Source of the DNA: Diphasiastrum complanatum
Lineage: Eukaryota > Streptophyta > Lycopodiopsida > Lycopodiales > Lycopodiaceae
Length of the DNA: 64,000 nucleotides
NCBI GenBank assembly: GCA_029204225.1
Contig: CM055107.1
Location: 19,377,815 to 19,441,814, forward strand
Direction of reading: 5' to 3'
Both the position numbers and the translations under genes were made by a program. Under the pieces are notes generated by a model. It had not been told where the DNA came from, ran no database searches, and saw only the letters and a program-made list of their open reading frames with translations. Numbering within the stretch: the stretch's first letter is position 1; every line of letters starts with the position of its first letter. Positions 56,922 through 64,000 of the stretch are shown one piece after another.

Positions 56922-58184
56922 GGTGGTTTGCTAGACCAAGAAATTGCGTTAGTACTATTTTATTTTTTTGTTAATTTTAGTTATGTATTAATTATTGTTC
57001 ATTGGGAGTGCCATTACAACAAATAATCCCAAGCACCTTGGTGGTTTCATGGTTGGGTTATTCGTGGTAATGGCCCAACTAATTGGTCATCACCATGCGT
57101 AATTGACATTCATCTCATTTTTTTTCCTATTGCATGTGCACTCATGGGGAGGCATTGGCTCTTCTGGAATTTCCCACCACACTTTAGAATCTTTGAGCAC
57201 AACCACTCGAGAACGTCAATTCTTTTAAAATCTTTGAGCACATGCGCTTATCTGTTCTCCATCTGCTTCACTTAATGTAGTTCTTGCGATTTTGCTTCCT
57301 GCAGTTCTTCCTTAAATTCGTTGAACCATCTACTTGATGCATGGAGTTCAGACGATCTAATTTGTTATTTGGAGATATATGTTTAGTTGTTTCCATAGCG
57401 GTTTTTCATATTTACAAGGTGTTGAAGATAGTGAGATAGACACAAATCCTTCACGTATGTTTCTTGATTAAGTGTGAGCGATTTGGAGTTAGTATATTCT
57501 GGTGGAGGAAATCGTGGTCATGGTCCAGAACATTGGTTTTGAAAATGATTTTCTACTTCGAGGATTGCTAGTATTGGAAAAGATGACAATATACCTCCAA
57601 AACACCTTCACTTGGATGTTATTGCAACATTTATGGTTCCATTTATCATGTCATTGAAGAAATTGAATGGAAATTACTATCCTAGTGCTAGGTATTGTCT
57701 GTTTCAATGCTGTATTTTTCTTGATGATTTGTATTTGGTATTAGTTTAATGTTTTCTAATATTTTACATGTTTCATGCTTGTGGGCGAATCATTCGGCGT
57801 GAACAAGTTTCTAGCCTATTCTTGTTCGGAGTTATCCAATTTTTGAGAGAGCCCGCACTGCTTTGGTGCTTCATATGGATAGGTCTATTAAATGTGGAGC
57901 TAATAAGAAACGAAAGAATAGTGTGCCTATGATGTGGCATTAGAAGAGTTTCAAACTAGAAAAAGACCCTATAAGAAATGCCACATAGGATGAGACAAAA
58001 ACTCTAAACAAATAAAACAATATTGTTTATTTGTTTGGCCACACCTGCCCAAAGCCTACACCACTCCCAATGTTTTAACTAGCTCGTCGTCTATGGTTAT
58101 ATGTTTAAGCAAACCAAATGTTGTTATGGTTGCATATTGTTTAACCATAGTTTAACAAATTGATTTTGAATGTATAATCAAAAT
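56922..58184. other. upstream region of GLY1, no gene recognised
   Basis: AT-rich 5' flank. A short frame near 57570-57690 (MVPFIMSLKKLNGNYYPS) faintly resembles the start of a copia Gag but is too short to call. Confidence 0.5.
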
Positions 58185-59090
58185 CATAGTTGCAGTGAAT
58201 CGCGATTCGCTGGGTTCACGATTCGCTGCAAGAATCGTTCAAGAATTGTTTAAAGAAAAAACCAGAATATTAGATTTTTGGGCCCCCTCCTCATGGGCAG
58301 AACCGCGCTACTTGAGGAGAAGGCAAAAAAAAAATTGGTGAGCTATAGGCGTCTAATCTTCGCATGTGGATAGTCACCAGGCATCTACTCGGTGATACAG
58401 AGGTGGTGTGCACCGTGCCAAGGGGGTCTAAGCTTCGTGGAGAGCAAAACAATCAGTTTTTGATATTTGGTAAATGTAGGCTTGTTTTTTTGCAAGTGTT
58501 GACATTGAGCTGTAGGCAACCAAATCGAGCGTAGTTTGGCCCTAGACCACCTTTTTTCATGCCCACAATGATTCCTACAGCATCAGTTTCAGCCGTTACG
58601 GCATGTCTAGCGAGATTTGAACACCACATTCCAAATGCTTGTGTATTTTTGACATTTTCACAAAATGAATTGTGGGCAACCGATTCAGGTGATGTCTGAG
58701 CCTATAATGCATTTCCACATGCCTGTAGAGACCTGCGTTCCGCCTTGTCTACGTTTGTATTACAATTTCAATTTCCATGTCCTAATTCCATGTTTTTCAG
58801 GGTTTAGGCATCGAGCATCGTGAAAGCATCTGCCAGGGGCGTGGTTTACGCCTACACTTCACTCCTTCACGCTTGCATGGACTCCCACACTAACGTCGGT
58901 CGCCCGTTATCGCTCATACTGAAACAATTCTATCCCACACCCTAATCCCATGTGTTTTTGGCACTTGCTATGATGTGTGAGTTGGAATCATTGTGATGTA
59001 TGCTCTGATATTTTGAGCTCTATTTGAGCCCGATAATGTAATGCAGTGTATTTTTTTCTACTGAACGTTTGCTTGCTTATTTTTGTTTGC

Positions 59091-61780
59091 AGGTTTCATC
59101 TCGTGTTGATACGATGTCAGTGCGAGGCCGAGGTTGAGCTTACCGACGAGGATGTGGCTATGCACCATGGCTCAGAGACCTACAGATGGAGATGCTTGCA
59201 CTACGCTGGTCACTTCACAGGATCACTCACCAAAGTTAGGGCTCATTTACTATGGGTCAGAGGGCCAGATGGGCGGGCATTTGGCATATCTGATTGCCCC
59301 AAGATTTTGAATGAGGAGATGTAGAGGTTGTCTAGTATGTACGGGATCGATGCTGCATCACAGGGTTCTAAACAAGGACATGTAACAGGAGCAACTACAA
59401 GCTCACAAGCAGGGCTCACAAGTAGGCAGACAGGGCCTAGTACATCATGGGCAGGGCATGGTACAGGTTTAGGGCTTAGTACATCGCAGGCAGGGCATGG
59501 TACATGTGCAGGGTCTAGTACAGCACTTTTAGTTCCATCCGTAGTAGCAGGGCCTGGTTCAGAGGCATGAGCATCAGATGAGCAAGATGGTTCAGTGGCA
59601 GCGGGTCCATCTCGTCCTTCCTCTTTTGCAGCATATGCACCACATGCTTCGACAGTCCTATCAGAGAAAGTGACACACCCACAGATCAACCATCCATTGG
59701 GCACGCTAGACCACGAGCGCCATATATACAGTAGAGAGGGGTTAGGCCCAGACAACAGACCCTTGATCAATGCGGGTGGCAAAGAGAGTAGTAGGGCCAG
59801 TTCACTCGACTTGCTGGCCAGTTCTTTTACAAGTGCGACATTCCTTTTGTTGTTGCTGACACTTGGGTATTCAGAGAGTTCTGCACACATATGGCGGTCG
59901 TGGATGCTACATGGACACCTCCAGGCGAGAGACACTGCGAGGCAGAATGCTTCGTTAGGAGGAGGAGACCATCACGCGGGAGCTGAGTTCCATTCGCTCA
60001 GCTTGGCAGACATAAGTACTTTGTCTTTATAAATCCTTTGCATGTGTTTAGGGTTTACTGGTAGCGCGATTTTTGCATGTGGCTAATGGGTGTTTTGTGA
60101 CAGATATTGATGCAAGATATTGAGTGATGGATGGGGACCGACGTTGGTCGGCGATCCGTCATCAATATCTTGATTTCTTGCCCGCTTGGCATAGTGTTCC
60201 TACGTCACGCGTGGATGCCACTCGAGGTAGTGGAGCCTTCACAGCCGACTTCATATGGGAGCATGTTAGAGATGTTATTGTTGACATCGGGATGGAGCAC
60301 GCGATTCAGGTTGTCACTGACAACGCTTCGAACTACAAGCAGATGGGCGAGATTATGATGAGGGAGCACCCTAGCATTGTGTGGACATCCTGTGTTGTAC
60401 ATTGCATAAACTTGCTCATCCATGACCTGTGTGCACTTCCATGGATCATAGAGATATAGTTTTTTTCATTTGCTATGCTTTCTTCCTTGACGCTTGCTCC
60501 ATGCTGCTAAACACATCTCAGCTACTGTCTAAACTTTTACTGGATGTTTGTGTTGCAGATCACTTCTACGGCCATGCACCTGATCACTTTTGTCACCAGG
60601 AAGAGACGTGTGTTGGCCCTATTCTGCACCTTCTCGACCCTAAACTTGAAGAAGCCAGCACCCACACGTTTTGCATTCTACTTCTTGGTGCTAGAGCGAT
60701 TGATATTGGTGAAGGGCGCATTGAAGTGGATGGTTTCCAACGATGCCTTCGGGGACTTTAGAGACATCGCACATGTGGCATTTTTCTGGTCCACACTGTG
60801 TTCGGTGATGAGTTCTGGACATGTGACGAGGAGATTACTAGGGTCCTTCAGAGTGATGCGCCTTGTAGACCATGAGGGGTGCACTCTCGGTCTCATTTAC
60901 AAGTTCATAGACCGCATCGGCAAGGCGATTATGACATCAGCCTTGGACGAGCACAGGTATGACTCTTCAGTGCCTAGTTTGTTGTTTCTCACTCAAGTTT
61001 GATGCATTTCTTTTATGCTATGGTGCATTGATTATTGTAATTTGTCTGATGTAGGAGGGACGAGATCTCGCATATATGGGAGGCCAGATGGGACTTCTTC
61101 CACCAACCCATCCACGCCGTAGCCCACATGTTGCACTCCTTGTGGCACTCTACCCAGGAGAGGGACAATCCATAACTGCACCGGGGATGGGTGGAGTACA
61201 CGGAGCGCATATGGCCCGGACCAAGTACATGTGAGAAATCGCTTGGTAGCAATGTTACTACAGTAGCGTACTCATTAGTAGTGTGTGAATTTGAGAGGAC
61301 TTACACGTGCCATGTTTTTCTTCTGCCAACAGGTTTGATTCTGGCCAACATTGTCCGCCAACTGCTCACATTTGAGCGCTTTCAGTTTCCTTTCAATGCA
61401 GAGTAGAGGGCGGAGGGAGGATCAGCTGAGGCTTACATGGTGGTGCATCCACAGGCACAGCACAGTGACTTGCGGCTATTGGTCGAAAGAGTCCTTGCAC
61501 AAGACTGTTCACATGTGCTTGTGAGCGAAATTGGAGCACCTGGACCTTTTATCACACGTAGAAGAGGAACGGGTTATTCATCGAACAGTGTAGGCGGTTG
61601 GTGTTTGTGGACACCAACGGCCGTATGCTAAGGCACACGAGAGGAGAGGGTCAAATGCTCGAGATGAATGTATTGTTTTTTGTTGCAGGTGAACCTTGAT
61701 ATTTGCTTGGTGGATTCGGCAGCTGCTGCTCCTCGGGCACCACCCACGTAGGAGGAGATGGATGATGAGATTCATTTAGA
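59091..61780 (+). pseudogene. hAT-3 transposase, multi-exon and frameshifted
   Basis: A BED-like exon starts after TTTGCAG at 59091 (YRWRCLHYAGHFTGSLTKVRAHLL, one Cys of the finger changed). A low-complexity linker follows, then FFYKCDIPFVVADTWVFREF (about 59820-59880). The DUF659/catalytic region contains ILSDGW (60118), IQVVTDNASNYKQMGEIM and VVHCINLLIHDL. RWDFFHQPIHAVAHMLHSLWH lies near 61090, and the dimerisation core CERNWS (about 61525) is out of frame. Several introns plausibly separate these parts. Frameshifts suggest it is inactive. Confidence 0.8.
59446..59527 (+). repeat. about 40-bp tandem repeat in the hAT-3 linker
   Basis: Units built on GGGCNTAGTACATC and GGCAGGGCATGGTACA occur two and a half times, giving a Gly/Thr/Ser-rich linker. 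Confidence 0.7.
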
Positions 61781-61849
61781 ATTCTATAGACAAGCACAGC
61801 CCGGACGCACAGGCTTTACGGCTGTAGAGAAGGACACAGAGCCAAAAGG

Positions 61850-62440
61850 ATAGGGCTAAGGAGGGAGATGATGAGAGCTCGGAGGGTGGAGAGGAGCTCG
61901 GGATTGACTATAAAGAGGAGGAAGAGTGGTTTGAGGGGGATACGGAGGACGACGAGGAGATGGGGGCGGAGGCACAAGGGGATGACCTGGCTGACCCACT
62001 GTTGGATCCTGATGCGGAGACAAAGGAGGAGCCAGCCATTCCTGCACGTAAGCCTAGAGGAGACCTAGAGGTTATGGGAGGGGTGGGCTGAGTTCACTTT
62101 TTGTAGACAGGAGTGGAGCATCACAGGTAGTCATCGGCCAGACATCATCACAATGGGTAGGGCCATCCCAGGCCGTAGGATCACAGCCACCTAACACGAC
62201 GGAGTAGATACAGGGGTGGGGGAAGCCAGATGGGGGCCAGAGGAGGGGAGATAGGCAGAGAGAGCTAGAGGTAGAGGTAGAGGCAGGGGGAGGGTGAGGA
62301 TCCAAAGTCAGAGCATGCAACAAAGCCAGAACCACACCACTACATATGGTTTTCTCTGGTTCCAATGCATCTGCAGACACTTGCGATCTGCAGTCAGGCA
62401 CAGATTCGGATGATTTTTTCTACCATGACTCTGACGAGTC
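61850..62440 (+). pseudogene. acidic C-terminal exons of hAT-3
   Basis: Glu/Asp-rich coding-like sequence (GAG/GAT/GGAG codons) at 61860-62080 and a Gly/Arg-rich part near 62230-62300. It parallels the acidic tail of hAT-1 at 4.6-4.9 kb. No continuous frame is kept. Confidence 0.5.
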
Positions 62441-62606
62441 TTAATTGTATAGTTTTCATTACGTTCATGGAACATCGTTGTATCCCATTTTGGTGCCATC
62501 TGGCCCGATATTATATATTCTGGATCATCTATTCACAATAGTGTCATGATTCAGTATTGTTTTTTGTGGTTTTAGTTTGATAACTTCGGTTTTATGGTTT
62601 ATGGTT

Positions 62607-62851
<245 letters not shown>

Positions 62852-62951
62852 GGTTGAAAAATCTTTCATTTAAGGTTCAGTATGGTTCAGAATGATTCAA
62901 CAGGATTTTTGTTGTGCATGATTTAGCATGGTTTTTGCTCAGCTTGTTGTG

Positions 62952-63079
<128 letters not shown>

Positions 63080-63319
63080 GGGAGGGGGGAGAATCCTATT
63101 ATGAATACATTGGGACAATCTCTTTTTTTTTTTTTTGTTAATTTTCTATATTAAAATGAGCTATAGCGTCGACAAAGTACATAGTAATAATGCTCTTGAT
63201 CAGAGCTTTCATTTGATACCCATATTGTCCAACAAATTTAAAAAAAAAAAAAAAAACGATTTTGGTTATTTTTTCCAATCGCGATTCAAAATTGTAGCGC
63301 ATCTATGATCAAACATGAG

Positions 63320-63560
63320 CGCCATCACCGTATTTGAATAAGGAGGGGATCACCAATACATAAGCTCTCATCCGAATTGGTTGTCTTGCATTTTGTTTAA
63401 CGAAAATTTTATAAATATGATTTTGAATGTGTATTTCCTCATGAAATAAAAATATGAGTGCCACATTGTGGTGGGAATTAAAATATTAGCGCCATATCCA
63501 TATTTGAATATGGAAGGGGTCACCATTACAGAAGCTTTTATTAGAAATGGATTATCTTAC
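63320..63560 (+). repeat. imperfect direct duplication, about 170 bp apart
   Basis: AGCGCCATCACCGTATTTGAATAAGGAGGGGATCACCA near 63320 recurs in diverged form near 63488 (AGCGCCATATCCATATTTGAATATGG, then GGTCACCATTACAGAAGCT). Confidence 0.65.
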
Positions 63561-63989
63561 ATCAGGTTATCATACATTTGCATTCGAATATTTCATAGTA
63601 TTTATATTATAAGTACTTTGAAGCTTGCCATTGGTTTTGTACAATTTATAATGATGACTTTGTATCATCTTCATTTGGAGATTCCTATTGACTTGGCACC
63701 TTTACATAAAAGAGGAGTCAAAGGATCATCAATATTTGTTGAGGACCATCTACGTTATAGGATTGAAAAAAAGAAGAATTTGGATCTGTGGACAGATGGG
63801 TCTTTGTATCATGAAGATCCTAGTACCCTAAGATATCATATCTTCTCCTCAATAACTCAGCTAGTTATTTGGATTTGCAATGGGCATAATGGTTTATTGG
63901 GGTATCGTGAAAGATTGAAAATTTATGGAAATACATTTTCAATGCAGAGGATTAAGTTTTTGGAGAGTCGCATCAAATCTATGTTATAA
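63468..63989 (+). CDS. hypothetical ORF, 173 codons
   Basis: Open frame starting with GTG at 63468 and ending TAA 63987-63989. There is a hydrophobic stretch (about residues 30-70), then a Lys-rich part (RYRIEKKKNLDLWTDGS). It resembles nothing I recognise. Its start overlaps a diverged duplication. It may be a chance frame or part of an unknown transposon. Confidence 0.25.
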   Translation: MVGIKILAPYPYLNMEGVTITEAFIRNGLSYIRLSYICIRIFHSIYIISTLKLAIGFVQFIMMTLYHLHLEIPIDLAPLHKRGVKGSSIFVEDHLRYRIEKKKNLDLWTDGSLYHEDPSTLRYHIFSSITQLVIWICNGHNGLLGYRERLKIYGNTFSMQRIKFLESRIKSML

Positions 63990-64000
63990 GGGAAGCTCCC

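Noticed and set aside
57570-57690. copia Gag start upstream of GLY1
   Set aside because: Only about 30 residues with weak resemblance, and no supporting element structure nearby.
63468-63989. Confident protein-coding gene at the right end
   Set aside because: It has a GTG start, no recognised domain and overlap with a diverged duplication, so it was kept only as a low-confidence hypothetical ORF.

Overview
This window looks like nuclear DNA from a land plant with a large, repeat-rich genome and very long introns. A fern or gymnosperm would fit, but the species cannot be fixed from the sequence. The evidence is spliced plant genes with GT-AG introns, a plastid-targeted enzyme of plant type, Ty1/copia and Ty3/gypsy elements primed by initiator tRNA-Met, BED-finger hAT transposons, Helitron ends and many (CT)n/(GA)n microsatellites.

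Only one host gene is convincingly intact. It is the plastid NAD-dependent glycerol-3-phosphate dehydrogenase (GLY1/SFD1 type) on the minus strand. Four exons with mutually consistent splice phases lie at 56816-56217, 41522-41386, 36599-36494 and 20021-19820. They are separated by introns of about 14.7, 4.8 and 16.5 kb. I found no further exon to the left, so intron 4 probably runs through the whole 1-19.8 kb part and the last third of the protein lies outside the window. Most other features would then be passengers in the introns of this gene.

Layout. 1-3.4 kb: copia element (minus). 3.4-4.9 kb: hAT 3' exons (plus). 6.4-11.7 kb: mosaic of LINE ORF1, a gypsy 5' half and a LINE 3' half. 12.6-17.7 kb: LINE copy B with both ORFs open. 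17.8-18.8 kb: retroelement gag/protease relic. 20.0-22.0 kb: exon 4, a tiny Helitron, a second Helitron-like end and a phosphoglucomutase gene fragment. 23.2-36.1 kb: LINE copies D, C, E, F and G head to tail. 37.7-46.0 kb: exons 3 and 2 with old LTRs, a hAT relic and a gypsy relic. 46.1-50.1 kb: gag-protease element with a long ORF that is not pol. 51.5-53.9 kb: hAT, protease and LINE fragments. 56.2-56.9 kb: exon 1 and promoter. 58.2-63.3 kb: hAT element with terminal inverted repeats and a probable 8-bp target duplication.

The most interesting signal is the LINE family. (1) In three copies with legible junctions, ORF2 lies in the same frame as ORF1, separated only by the ORF1 UAG, and has no usable ATG. 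The linkers are 63, 66 and 69 nt. A GC-rich hairpin starts about 6-7 nt after the UAG in each copy. This predicts ORF2 expression by stop-codon readthrough. (2) The 3' ends share a small stem-loop with compensatory changes, then GACATTAATAA, then a (CT)n tail instead of poly(A). (3) (CT)n also directly abuts the 5' ends of several copies, including truncated ones, suggesting insertion into (CT)n microsatellites.
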